Assembly (NCBI GenBank): GCA_963989245.1
Contig: OZ022346.1
Coordinates: forward strand, 59,129,584 to 59,193,583
Source: Nansenia antarctica
Taxonomy: Eukaryota; Chordata; Actinopteri; Argentiniformes; Microstomatidae
DNA length: 64,000 bases
Reading direction: 5' to 3'
Each line of letters opens with the position of its first letter. Within the stretch, counting starts at the first letter, position 1. Below the pieces are notes generated by a model that saw nothing but the letters and a program-made list of their open reading frames with translations, did no database searches and was not told where the DNA came from. Shown piece after piece: positions 42,850 to 54,323 of this stretch. The translations under genes were made by a program, and so were the position numbers.

Positions 42850-43230
42850 TTTGGTACAATTATTACAGAAATTATTGAGAATAGAGACATGGTTGACATT
42901 AAACTAGCTGTTGTACCCAGTAACAACGATCTCTGGCAGAGAACGGGCGAACAACCAGTGGAAGAACAAATCAAGAGAAGAAGGTGGGGATGGATCGGCC
43001 ACACACTACGCAAACCAAACACCAGCACCACCAGACAGGCCCTTAGATGGAACCCCCAAGGCAAAAGGAAGAGAGGCCGGCCCAAGAACACCTGGCGCAG
43101 GGACTTGGAGACAGACATCACACAGAGTGGACTAACAGCTGGAAAGCGAAGCACAGGACAGAGGACCCTGGCGAACTGTTGTCGACGGCCTATGCTCCTC
43201 CAAAAGGAGCGATAGGCGTAAGTAAGTAAG
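42850..43230 (+). pseudogene. RTE-type LINE C-terminal fragment
   Basis: The plus strand encodes RRWGWIGHTLRKPNTSTTR and GKRKRGRPKNTWRRDLETD, a C-terminal pattern typical of RTE-like reverse transcriptases. It ends in GTAAGTAAGTAAGT, the short tandem tail of such elements. One frameshift lies near 43150. The catalytic part is absent. Confidence 0.72.
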
Positions 43231-43980
43231 TGTACCCTTTAACATTCGCTAACTAGCTTGTTACAGTTAGCTTCACAATCGCGGGTGACGTTAGGTTGGA
43301 TTTTTCACTAAAATAAAATGTAATTAGAACATGTTTGTACTGACACAACATGACATGAACTTGTTCATTAATATATTACATTTGAACCAACAGTATTATG
43401 GCGTTTATACCGTTTGTTTAACCCACCTGAATGAATGAGAATCGTGGACAAGGTTTTAACATTAACGTTACTCATGGCTTGTTTATTGAGGAACCGATGT
43501 CCCTCTCCAGTGTTAGCAGATTGGGCTACTTTTGGTCACTCTGGACGGGTGGATTCGGCAGCTTTTAGACTGAAATTGTCAATCCCGTCTGTCAACCCTG
43601 CGCTCCACTACAGCGCCTGGCTGGGGGGGGTGAGATGGAGCCGGGAGGATGTTGAGTTACCGTTGTGGATAAAATCACCAACATGACAACACGTGTTTCA
43701 GATACAATTTTCAGGGGAGTTTTTTTTTTTGCAGGTATGGCGTGTGCCATGAATTGCTAAACCAAAACGACGGCTATTGAGACACAGCGAGCGAGCCACA
43801 CACTTTTAATGAATGGATTAAAGAGCCGCACACAGACAGGCAAAATAAAATTGCGTACGTACTAAAGTCTATAAATACCAAATATACTTGAGAATGAGCT
43901 TTGTATTTACGCCCTGAGATAGTGGCTCAATTATAGCGGCTGAATTAAGCCAAGTGAGCGGGAGAGGGCAGAGAAGGGTG

Positions 43981-44166
43981 GCTTCTCTGTAAGTTGCATT
44001 TGTAGTGAGGCTGATAGGCATAACAATTGTGCATTTTATGACTAAAGCATGAAACTTTCTACAGTGTTTCTATAGACTGTAATGTTGTAAACTTCATTTT
44101 TAGACGTGGAACCACTTCAGATTTGACCTCTGGCGTCAGGTAGACTAAAGCCCCGGGCTGGCCTGC
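43981..44166. other. No recognised feature
   Basis: Short non-coding stretch between two inverted-repeat elements. Confidence 0.4.
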
Positions 44167-45342
44167 TTCTTTGGCGCTTTTCCATTTGTCGCCCGGGTCG
44201 CCTCGGCTCGGTTCGGGTCGCTTCTTTAGCTACCCTTCTTAACCAGGAACCAAATTTAGACCCGGAACCTTTTTGCCAGGCTGCGTGTGACGTGTGACGC
44301 TGCACACCGTTGATTGGTCAATGGAAATCGTCATCCCATGTTCATAGATTTCTTCGCTAACCACCATCTTTAAATACCACATTCGCTCTTGGAAAATGTC
44401 ACTACAGTTTCTGTAATAGCTTATTAATAAAGATTCGAAAAATTATGCTGACCAGTATTATCTTAGTTTAATGTCATTTCAATGCATCATAGAACTTTTA
44501 TTTACAACAAGCATAACACAAAAATCGCTATTATGCACCGTCTTTGCCCGTGAATAACACCGGCTGTGAATGTGGTAGAAACACAATACTCCTTTGCTAA
44601 CTTCACCATCGGTATACGGTCATTTTGAGCCCTTAACCACCGCGCTGACACCCCGAGAAGTTATGCTTTTAACCTTAAACTGAACCGGGAGTTCACCGCT
44701 GCTCTAAGCAGCAGCACGTCATGGAGGATATCAGCGGGGGGAGAGACAATTTCTACCAGGGAATTCGCTCCGCGCTGTGTCAACTGTGATAACAGTGTCG
44801 TATCGACACCATTCAAATGGTTTTGGATTCCCTGTCCTCTCCCCTATCCGGACGTTTGAATTGTTATCCTAACCCACGGTAGATTACAGTTATTAACCTG
44901 CAAAGGGCACCGTGTTTGTCCGTGAATAACACGGCACACAATGATACTACAGTTCATAAAGCAGACAAGTGAAGGCAGTGGTTTTAAGGGTTAAAAAAAC
45001 ATGACTTTATTATGTGTACATAGCTTCCTCTCTCTCTTTCTCTTTCTCTCCAAAAAACCACGGTTAATAATATACCACATGCCGAGGGAAAGGCATACGA
45101 TAGCTTCAAGTTCCTCCATGTCGCTGTTGTTGTGGCTGTGTTGTGTCTCGTGAAAATATACGTCACCACCATGGCGCGCTTTTATGATGCGTAACTCCGC
45201 CTACTATCGCCTACTCCTCCTACTCGTTCCTGGTCTGTTGTGTATAGTGGAAAACCAGAACTGTTCAAAAGCGGGCCGAAGCGTGCCGAAGCGACCCGAC
45301 CCGAAGCGATCCGGGCCGCTGATGGAAAAGCGCCATAAAGGT
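44167..45342. mobile_element. Non-autonomous inverted-repeat DNA transposon (GGCGCTTTTCCA type)
   Basis: The left end TTGGCGCTTTTCCA plus CCCGGGTCGC and the inverted right end TATGGCGCTTTTCCA plus CCCGGATCGC agree over about 35 bp. The interior is non-coding, with a direct repeat GTCCGTGAATAACAC (44543 and 44918). The target duplication is unclear and the superfamily unresolved. Confidence 0.6.
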
Positions 45343-45449
45343 AGACACTAATTTTCAGGAGTAAAATATTTCTGCAAATCATTCTAGAATTTTGCTGTGC
45401 AATCTAGAACTTCCATTAACTGCAATGTATAATGTCTGCTTGAGTGCAT

Positions 45450-46029
45450 TATGACATCAAATGGAATATTTAGGATGTATGCAACATTCTTAGAACATGG
45501 AAGCAATTTACCATGAGAGGAAGGGGGTTGTGGACTCATTTACCACTGGTACAGGGTTGGAAAACCCTGTGATCATCAACCCTGTGATCAACCCTATGAT
45601 CATTCTATAGTATAATATGATATATTATCATTCTAAGGAAAAAATAAATAACGTTTAAAAAAAAGAACATAGTAATATACTATATTCTTTTTCCATTTTT
45701 TTCCACTTTATTATTTAAAAAAAATAATTTTGATCATTCTATGATCATTCTATAGTATAATATGATATATTATTATCATTCAAAGAAAAAAAGTTTTTTT
45801 AAAAGGATGGATATATTAATGGTGGGACACATATGACAGAACGGACATTGTAGGAGGTAACTGCCTCCAGCAGAGGGCAGTAATGCAGCATCAAGGACGC
45901 ACGCTGCCGTTAAAACCAAAAGAAGAAGAAGACGACGACGACGTGGTCTATTCCCGCGATACCAAGGAACGAGAAGTCGATCTAAGAGGGCGGAGTCAGT
46001 AAACACACACCGTGCTGAAGCTGAAGACC
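45450..46029 (+). repeat. Duplicated 5' region of the zinc-finger gene, copy 2
   Basis: The counterpart of 28236-28800, about 95 percent alike by eye, including the CTCF-like site (45867-45880) and GTCGATCTAAGAGGGCGGAG, where copy 1 has AAGATGGCGG. It ends at GAAGCTGAAGACC; the first-exon donor is lost and a hAT element follows. Confidence 0.82.
45867..45880 (+). promoter_or_regulatory. CTCF-core-like site, second copy
   Basis: CCAGCAGAGGGCAG, identical to 28629-28642 in the duplicated region. Confidence 0.45.
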
Positions 46030-46053
46030 TTACGAGTGATTATTACGTTTACA

Positions 46054-47139
46054 CAGTGGTGTGCCGTCAGGGCCAGCAAGGCCTTCTCTGCTGGCCTAAA
46101 CATCATCAGAATATATATTTTATTTTAATATATTTTTTCCACAAATATGTATTAATGATTCCCCATAGTCTATTCTCTTCATTTCATAGCTTTCCTCTTG
46201 GTTGCGCTGCTTCCAGTCTCCGATTGAGATTTGGAGGGCTGGCCTTTATGTTAGAGCTTTTATCCAATCAAAATGTGTTGCTAGGGGGCTCCAAAATCTG
46301 CCCGCCTGCACGTTAAACGGTGCCGCGAATCCGACCTGTAACTTAACGTTGGAACGAGAAAACCTGTGGCGTACCTAGTAAACCTACGTAGATGCGAGCA
46401 AAAGCAACAACGGCGCCTGCTGTAAGGCTCAATGATGTCAGCACCCAGCACGTCTTTTGATTGGATACGCACTATTGATACGCACTATTGATACGCACTA
46501 TTGATATTCACTATTGAGATGCGTAACTATGCCGGTAGATGTGAAACTTTTGAAAGTGCGCAGGGAAACGGAGCTCCGTTGACTGATCGATAATACTGAT
46601 CGATTGTGTCCTGTTTTTGGGTAAACAATAACTTTCATTTAGGGGACACGATAAAAGCGCTGAGTCCACAAACAGAGGAAACTACGTTGAGCTTCTTTCT
46701 TTTCTGGCTGAAAACAACCCAGATTTACATTACCACCTGTCCACTGGGACGTCAGGCAAAATACAAAACGACCTGATTTTTGCTATTGCTGAAGTGATGG
46801 GAGAAGAGATCAAAATGGAGATTAAAAAGGCACCCTTTGTCGCTATTATGGTGGACGAGACGACAGACGTGGGTAATGTAGCGATCTTAAAGATGTTAGT
46901 TTAACACTCTTCATTGTAAATGCGGATTTATTGATTAAAAATGCTTCGGAAATATTAATATAACTCTGTTGTACTTGTCTGACTATGTTAAGGTGATGCA
47001 ACGCCCGGTTATACTGTGTTTCTGTCTAGTTTCTAGAGCCATGGCGTCATAACGATGGTATTAAGAGGTAGAATAATTCAGGTAGGAATGTGTCAGACAT
47101 CACTGAAGGCCTAGGTGTGAAATGCACCGCCCGCCACTG
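46054..47139 (+). mobile_element. hAT-type DNA transposon with transposase remnant
   Basis: Ends CAGTGGTGTGCCG and, inverted, CAGTGGCGGGCGG, flanked by the identical 8-bp CGTTTACA (46046-46053 and 47140-47147). Inside are a short direct repeat GATACGCACTATT (46465-46510) and a transposase fragment (46641-46904). At 1.1 kb it is internally deleted. Confidence 0.88.
46641..46904 (+). pseudogene. hAT-like transposase fragment (DUF4371 type)
   Basis: An 87-codon open stretch: RGHDKSAESTNRGNYVELL, then a helical region and KAPFVAIMVDETTDVGN, with the conserved acidic VDETTD motif of zinc-finger MYM/hAT transposases. It ends in TAA shortly after the motif. The N-terminal zinc finger and the rest of the catalytic domain are missing. 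Confidence 0.8.
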
Positions 47140-47147
47140 CGTTTACA

Positions 47148-47364
47148 ACTATGACAGAGGGCAAACATTACAGCAGCAATGCAACATCTGTAGTGATGGC
47201 GAGATGAAGCTTCATGAACTGACTATGTTACATAGTGAAGGACTTCGCACAAACTAATGTCAGGAGGAGAGGACGTGTTGGTCATTGTTAAAGGTAAGAA
47301 TGGTCTACTATTATTTGATTTTATTAGAGATATTGTATTAATCTATGAATCAAATTAACTCGGG
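47148..47364. other. No recognised feature
   Basis: Short non-coding stretch between the hAT element and the minisatellite. Confidence 0.4.
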
Positions 47365-50300
47365 GTGGTGGGTATTAGGGTTAGGGTTAACTAACGGTCT
47401 ATGCTGTAGTAGGGTTAGGGTTAACTAACGGTCTATGCTGTAGGGTTAGGGTTAACTAACGGTCTATGAGTAGGGTTAGGGTTAACTAACGGTCTATGCT
47501 GTAGGGTTAGGGTTAACTAACGGTCTATGCTGTAGGGTTAGGGTTAACTAACGGTCTATGCTGTAGTAGGGTTAGGGTTAACTAACGGTCTATGCTGTAG
47601 TAGGGTTAGGGTTAACTAACGGTCTATGCTGTAGTAGGGTTAACTAACGGTCTATGCTGTAGGGTTAGGGTTAACTAACGGTCTATGCTCTAGTAGGGTT
47701 AGGGTTAACTAACGGTCTATGCTGTAGTAGGGTTAGGGTTAACTAACGGTCTATGCTGTAGGGTTAGGGTTAACTAACGGTCTATGCTGTAGGGTTAGGG
47801 TTAACTAACGGTCTATGCTGTAGTAGGGTTAGGGTTAACTAACGGTCTATGCTGTAGGGTTAGGGTTAACTAACGGTCTATGCTGTAGGGTTAGGGTTAA
47901 CTAACGGTCTATGCTGTAGTAGGGTTAGGGTTAACTAACGGTCTATGCTGTAGTAGGGTTAGGGTTAACTAACGGTCTATGCTGTAGGGTTAGGGTTAAC
48001 TAACGGTCTATGCTGTAGTAGGGTTAGGGTTAACTAACGGTCTATGCTGTAGTAGGGTTAGGGTTAACTAACGGTCTATGCTGTAGGGTTAGGGTTAACT
48101 AACGGTCTATGCTGTAGGGTTAGGGTTAACTAACGGTCTATGCTGTAGTAGGGTTAACTAACGGTCTATGCTGTAGGGTTAGGGTTAACTAACGGTCTAT
48201 GCTGTAGTAGGGTTAGGGTTAACTAACGGTCTATGCTGTAGTAGGGTTAGGGTTAACTAACGGTCTATGCTGTAGGGTTACGGTTAACTAACGGTCTATG
48301 CTGTAGTAGGGTTAACTAACGGTCTATGCTGTAGGGTTAGGGTTAACTAACGGTCTATGCTGTAGTAGGGTTAGGGTTAACTAACGGTCTATGCTGTAGT
48401 AGGGTTAGGGTTAACTAACGGTCTATGCTGTAGGGTTAGGGTTAACTAACGGTCTATGCTGTAGGGTTAGGGTTAACTAACGGTCTATGCTGTAGTATGG
48501 TTAGGGTTAACTAACGGTCTATGCTGTAGTAGGGTTAGGGTTAACTAACGGTCTATGCTGTAGTAGGGTTAGGGTTAACTAACGGTCTATGCTGTAGGAT
48601 TAGGGTTAACTAACGGTCTATGCTGTAGTAGGGTTAGGGTTAACTAACGGTCTATGCTGTAGGGTTAGGGTTAACTAACGGTCTATGCTGTAGTAGGGTT
48701 AGGGTTAACTAACGGTCTATGCTGTAGTAGGGTTAGGGTTAACTAACGGTCTATGCTGTAGTAGGGTTAACTAACGGTCTATGCTGTAGTAGGGTTATGG
48801 TTAACTAACGGTCTATGCTGTAGTAGGGTTAGGGTTAACTAACGGTCTATGCTGTAGTAGGGTTAGGGTTAACTAACGGTCTATGCTGTAGGGTTAGGGT
48901 TAACTAACGGTCTATGCTGTAGTAGGGTTAGGGTTAACTAACGGTCTATGCTGTAGGGTTAGGGTTAGGGTTAACTAACAGTCTATGCTGTAGTAGGGTT
49001 AGGGTTAACTAACGGTCTATGCTGTAGGGTTAGGGTTAACTAACGGTCTATGAGTAGGGTTAGGGTTAACTAACGGTCTATGCTGTAGTAGGGTTAGGGT
49101 TAACTAACGGTCTATGCTGTAGGGTTAGGGTTAACTAACGGTCTATGCTGTAGTAGGGTTAGGGTTAACTAACGGTCTATGCTGTAGTAGGGTTAGGGTT
49201 AACTAACGGTCTATGCTGTAGTAGGGTTAGGGTTAACTAACGGTCTATGCTGTAGGGTTAGGGTTAACTAACGGTCTATGCTGTAGGGTTAGGGTTAACT
49301 AACGGTCTATGCTGTAGGGTTAGGGTTAACTAACGGTCTATGCTGTAGTAGGGTTAACTAACGGTCTATGCTGTAGGGTTACGGTTAACTAACGGTCTAT
49401 GCTGTAGTAGGGTTAACTAACGGTCTATGCTGTAGGGTTAGGGTTAACTAACGGTCTATGCTGTAGTAGGGTTAGGGTTAACTAACGGTCTATGCTGTAG
49501 TAGGGTTAGGGTTAACTAACGGTCTATGCTGTAGGGTTAGGGTTAACTAACGGTCTATGCTGTAGGGTTAGGGTTAACTAACGGTCTATGCTGTAGTATG
49601 GTTAGGGTTAACTAACGGTCTATGCTGTAGTAGGGTTAGGGTTAACTAACGGTCTATGCTGTAGTAGGGTTAGGGTTAACTAACGGTCTATGCTGTAGGA
49701 TTAGGGTTAACTAACGGTCTATGCTGTAGTAGGGTTAGGGTTAACTAACGGTCTATGCTGTAGGGTTAGGGTTAACTAACGGTCTATGCTGTAGTAGGGT
49801 TAGGGTTAACTAACGGTCTATGCTGTAGTAGGGTTAGGGTTAACTAACGGTCTATGCTGTAGTAGGGTTAACTAACGGTCTATGCTGTAGTAGGGTTATG
49901 GTTAACTAACGGTCTATGCTGTAGTAGGGTTAGGGTTAACTAACGGTCTATGCTGTAGTAGGGTTAGGGTTAACTAACGGTCTATGCTGTAGGGTTAGGG
50001 TTAACTAACGGTCTATGCTGTAGTAGGGTTAGGGTTAACTAACGGTCTATGCTGTAGGGTTAGGGTTAGGGTTAACTAACAGTCTATGCTGTAGTAGGGT
50101 TAGGGTTAACTAACGGTCTATGCTGTAGGGTTAGGGTTAACTAACGGTCTATGAGTAGGGTTAGGGTTAACTAACGGTCTATGCTGTAGTAGGGTTAGGG
50201 TTAACTAACGGTCTATGCTGTAGGGTTAGGGTTAACTAACGGTCTATGCTGTAGTAGGGTTAGGGTTAACTAACGGTCTATGCTGTAGTAGGGTTAGGGT

Positions 50301-50665
50301 TAACTAACGGTCTATGCTGTAGTAGGGTTAGGGTTAACTAACGGTCTATGCTGTAGGGTTAGGGTTAACTAACGGTCTATGCTGTAGGGTTAGGGTTAAC
50401 TAACGGTCTATGCTGTAGGGTTAGGGTTAACTAACGGTCTATGCTGTAGTAGGGTTAACTAACGGTCTATGCTGTAGTAGGGTTAGGGTTAACTAACGGT
50501 CTATGCTGTAGGGTTAGGGTTAACTAACGGTCTATGCTGTAGTAGGGTTAACTAACGGTCTATGCTGTAGGGTTAGGGTTAACTAACGGTCTATGCTGTA
50601 GGGTTAGGGTTAACTAACGGTCTATGCTGTAGTAGGGTTAGGGTTAACTAACGGTCTATGCTTGA
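47365..50665. repeat. 34/31-bp minisatellite with telomere-like motifs
   Basis: About 100 units made of TAGGGTTAGGGTTAACTAAC followed by GGTCTATGCTGTAG, with unit variants that add TAG, lose one TTAGGG, or end GAG. Rare variants (TTACGG, TATGGTT, GGATTAG, CAGTC) recur at a spacing of exactly 1101 bp, so the array contains a higher-order duplication. No gene. Confidence 0.95.
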
Positions 50666-50689
50666 TATGATGATGGTTTCTCCCCAGAA

Positions 50690-51241
50690 TGAATCAATTG
50701 AAATCACCAAGGTTGGCTCAGATGGGACAGTTTGAAGATATCATTTATTTCAGCTGATCAGGGCCCACATCGTTCATGCTCCAAGTGTGAGTGGCTTCTC
50801 ACTCCAGTACACAATTCTTATAGTACAAATTATTGCTGATCTAGCTATCAGCTGTACAGTGTCAATCATTATTCTGCTGTCAACTTAATAACATGAGATT
50901 TCCGGTCGCCTCCCCTTTATCCCATAACGGGTTGGTCGTCATGGCAACCCAGTCACCCGATTCCTGTTGGTCCCTAAATATACTGACCCCTTGACCCAGT
51001 CTCTTCACTGGCCCGACTAGTCAACAAGGTCCATGACACATAGGGATAGACTGGCTGGCAGTTTAACAACATTATAGCTTAATTATGTTTACTAATGATT
51101 TCATGCGTAGTGTCTACAATTTATCTATGCACACTTGAAAAACACATCATAACAATCCACTCTTTTTTTTCCTCTAATCTGGGAAATTATTTTTAATTAT
51201 ATGATTAATATTTCTTACTGTCACATGGCTGAAACCTCACA
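50690..51241 (-). mobile_element. Probable 3' LTR of the endogenous retrovirus
   Basis: On the minus strand a polypurine tract (AGGAGGGGAA) is followed by TGTGAGG at 51241, the expected start of an LTR. A TATA-like GTATATTTAGGG lies near 50988 and a polyadenylation-like AAATAAATG near 50745. The far border is not certain (candidate CA near 50690). No second copy is found on the gag side. Confidence 0.55.
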
Positions 51242-51797
51242 TTCCCCTCCTGGGGACATCATTAAATGATCTCTTCCCATAGACAAATGTGAGCCCCCAG
51301 TCATGCCTCAATGGCCGATCAAACGTCTCATCTCTCAATTACTTAAAGGTGAGTAAAAGGTCGTCCATGGTTAACCTACTCTAGTTAATAATTGCCTTCT
51401 TTGGATAAAAACCTTTTGATGTTTGAAGGAGAAAATATCCAAATAGGCTCTTATTACTAATGCCTAAGCACTCAACTTGCATATAACAGTTATATTTTTA
51501 ATTCTATTCATTCCGTGCGTTACTTGAGATTATAATTCACATCAAATTGACTATGTCTTCCATGATTTGTTTACAATTATGCATGTTTAACAAACTGGAG
51601 GTTGTTTCGTTATCTTGATTCTTGTCAATCTTCAACAGAGGGACCTCATGCGTTTCCTGGTTGCAATGAGGTACTATCTGAGATGATAGAATGACGATTC
51701 TTCATGGTCGTCTGCTTTTAGCCTTGGTTGTCCTTTTCTCTTGTTGCTGTGTTATTGAGAGACTCATAGTAGAAATTATTTCATTCACACCATAATT
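51242..51797. other. Region between env and LTR
   Basis: No long open frame on either strand. On the minus strand it contains short reading frames after env. Nothing recognised. Confidence 0.4.
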
Positions 51798-53216
51798 TCA
51801 CTTTTGCTCTCCTTTCTCCCTTTCTCCTTCTGTTGATGAGGTATCAGAGCTTGATGTAGGGCTCTGTCTCCTTTGTGCAAAGTTCACATGAATGTCTCTG
51901 GTTGCAATCATTGGCATGTTAGTTGTGACATTCATGGATCGCATAATGAGTGTTCGGAAAATCGGAAAACAGCATCCCATGATCACAATAATAATCATCA
52001 TGATTATTATCACTGGTGTTAGGAGTCCCATAATCCATGTCAGTGTTGTGTTACCATTGAATAATTTTGCAAGGTAATTGAACACTTCTGCTCCATATCC
52101 CCCTCCTTCTCTGGCCTCTCTGTTAGTTCTCACTATCCCTTGTTGAATCCTTTTGATGTTCCTAATAGCATTGGACAAGTTACCCAAACCTTCTGACATT
52201 GAGGGTAAATATGTGCAACAGGTGTCTGATCCTACAATTGCGCATACTCCTCCTTGTGCGGCTGTAATCGAATCTAGGGCAATGCGGTTGTCAATGGTGA
52301 ATTGTCTTATGGTAGCAATTTCGCTGCTTAAAGCTTGAAATCCCATTAGAGTCGCATTGGCCACTTGGGAAAGGTCATGACGGGTTAATGCTATCAAGTA
52401 ATGGTTGGCATACTGTAACTCGGTATTCCAAAATATGGACTTGAACACTAGTTGTGCATGTGTGAAGATTCTAGACTCTTCAGGTAGCTTGTAATACTTA
52501 TCGGACAACTGTTTTGGGTCAGTGTTTTTCAAGTGTATGTAGCCATCTACCTCATTACTCTGCCTTTTCTGTCGTCTACTGCTATTGTGTGGTGTCAAGT
52601 CATTGTCTTCGTATTCTATGGGTTCAACTAAATACACCAGGTCATTCAGCATGCACATTCCACAGATTCCACGAAACGATGGTGGTAGGTTTGTCCAAAT
52701 CTGGTTTCCACAACACCAAAGGAAACCTGGAATCGCTACGGTGCCAATCTTAGATATCTTTACTGTGTTGAGGCGGTAGTCGAAAAAGTGTTTGCATTTT
52801 GTGGGATATAAATAGCCGACATCCGTGGCTCCGGTGTCCTCGGTAGGCTGTCCCATTACACATACATCAAATACTGCTGAGTCATTAACCGTAGCAGATA
52901 TTTTTGTTGGTTTAGTGGCCAAATCACTGGGTACATTAAGGATGCTGTTCCTAAATAGTGTGTGACATCCAGTTAGTGATGGGAAGTAATCCAAAGTGGT
53001 GTAGGAGTTTGCCTGTGTGTAGTCTGTATCAACGCCATTATCCTGTCGTACAGATATGTTAGAATGAATTATGTATGAAATCACTTTGTTCACTTGACCT
53101 CGTTCCATGACGGACATTTTAGTCGTCTTACCTATGTATATACTGTTGGGTTGGACAATGGGTCTAGCGGTTGCGCCAGTGTAATATTGTCCTGTAGTGG
53201 CTGGATGTACTTGCAA
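51798..53216 (-). pseudogene. Endogenous retrovirus env, SU C-terminal part and TM
   Basis: Retroviral envelope proteins mediate attachment and membrane fusion. This open frame of 472 codons contains the last part of the surface subunit, a furin-like site RRQKRQ (about 52560), a coiled-coil heptad region, a GGVC...CC motif in TM with seven residues between the first Cys and the Cys pair, one long hydrophobic membrane anchor (about 51950-52030) and a Ser/Glu-rich cytoplasmic tail. It is the longest intact stretch of env. The N-terminal part continues upstream in the same frame after a stop codon at 53250-53252. It is an old copy in a fish genome, not a complete gene. Confidence 0.8.
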
Positions 53217-53249
53217 TATGTAGTGGTATGCTAGGACACATAGTGTAGA

Positions 53250-54207
53250 TTACCCCTTATCATCAGTGAGTGGCACTGCATAAATTGGAAATAATTCTGT
53301 TGTTGATTGAGGAAACATAGAGCATGCGTAACATGAGTTTGGTGTTAGTTTCCTAACTTTGCTTGTCATTGTTTTATACCACAGGTTAGATGCAAATGGG
53401 TGAGTGTCTTCTTGCTTCAGGCCAACTTCATTATAATCAATCACTCGTTTTTCGTCTGGTGTGTCATGTTTGAAATTGTCACGTTGGTCTTGTCCTAGTC
53501 CCATTTTGCTGGTTTTGTCATAATCAATGTTGTCAGACCAATAAGGTGCACATCGACCATGCCAGAAACTGGGCAGATAAGTGTAGACATTTTCTCCACA
53601 CATCCAAATGATATAGTCTTTGGCAGGCCATGGTTTGTTGACATCTAAGAATATCCGCTTGTCAGGGCACCTTAGGGTGATCCCCACGTCGTGCAGCGTC
53701 TGGTGGCTTTTAATAGGGTCCACACAAGTTAAAGGTCGTTGTTGTTGTCTAGCAGTCGTGCGTACGGTCGGCAAATTATCAAATGTCTCTAAGTCTCATT
53801 TACCGATCCCTCATTTAGAGCGATGAATGTCACATTATCAATGTAGAACGGTTTTCTACCTGAGGTCCTGAGTGGGTACCAGAAACAGTGCATTTCGTCC
53901 TCAGTCATAGGTGTGTTGTCCAAAGTGCCAATGTCAATCACGGGTTCAATCCTTTGTATGTTACGTTTCATGCGCATGAGCTTATCATTAGTTTTGTCAT
54001 TCACTCTCGTCTCTTGTTTGTTAATACACGTGTATAGATGTATATATGACCGTAAACATCGCGGCCAGTCCCACAGTCCATAACGTGGCTCTGATTGTGT
54101 TGGTCTTTTGTTTCATTTTTTGGTTGGTGTCCCTTGTCTTCTGGTTCTGTGATCTTAACATACAACATTTCAGAAAGAGAGATCATCATAGCAGAGATAC
54201 TTGTCAC
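53250..54207 (-). pseudogene. Endogenous retrovirus env, N-terminal SU pieces (broken)
   Basis: Three open pieces in different frames: 53250-53774, 53789-54004 and 54001-54207. They encode Cys- and Trp-containing surface-subunit-like sequence, with no clear signal peptide left. Two frame changes and one in-frame stop separate them from the TM-bearing part. The order and spacing fit a single ancestral env. Confidence 0.65.
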
Positions 54208-54235
54208 AAATTTTCTGGATCATATATTAAATGTT

Positions 54236-54239
<4 letters not shown>

Positions 54240-54292
<53 letters not shown>
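54240..54292. repeat. (GT)n microsatellite
   Basis: About 25 GT units between env and the integrase end of pol. Confidence 0.97.
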
Positions 54293-54293
<1 letters not shown>

Positions 54294-54323
54294 ATTCTAT
54301 CTCCTCCCCGTCACTCAGTTAAT

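Larger units (their letters stand above)
41047..43980. mobile_element. Composite inverted-repeat element (about 2.9 kb)
   Basis: The left end CACCCTTCTCTGCCCTCCCGCT and CTTGGCTTAATTCAGCCGCT recurs inverted at the right end (about 43920-43980). A second inner inverted pair, GTATATTTGGTATTTATAGA, lies near 41642 and 43870. It contains a solo LTR and two LINE fragments. No transposase was seen and the superfamily is unknown. Confidence 0.55.

Noticed and set aside
47365..50665. Possible CRISPR-like array
   Set aside because: Units are contiguous with no unique spacers. The context is a fish genome. It is a minisatellite.
51291..51299. TGGGGGCTC on the minus strand as a tRNA-Pro primer-binding site
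   Set aside because: Only nine bases match, it lies between env and the LTR, and no LTR end precedes it. Position and extent do not fit.
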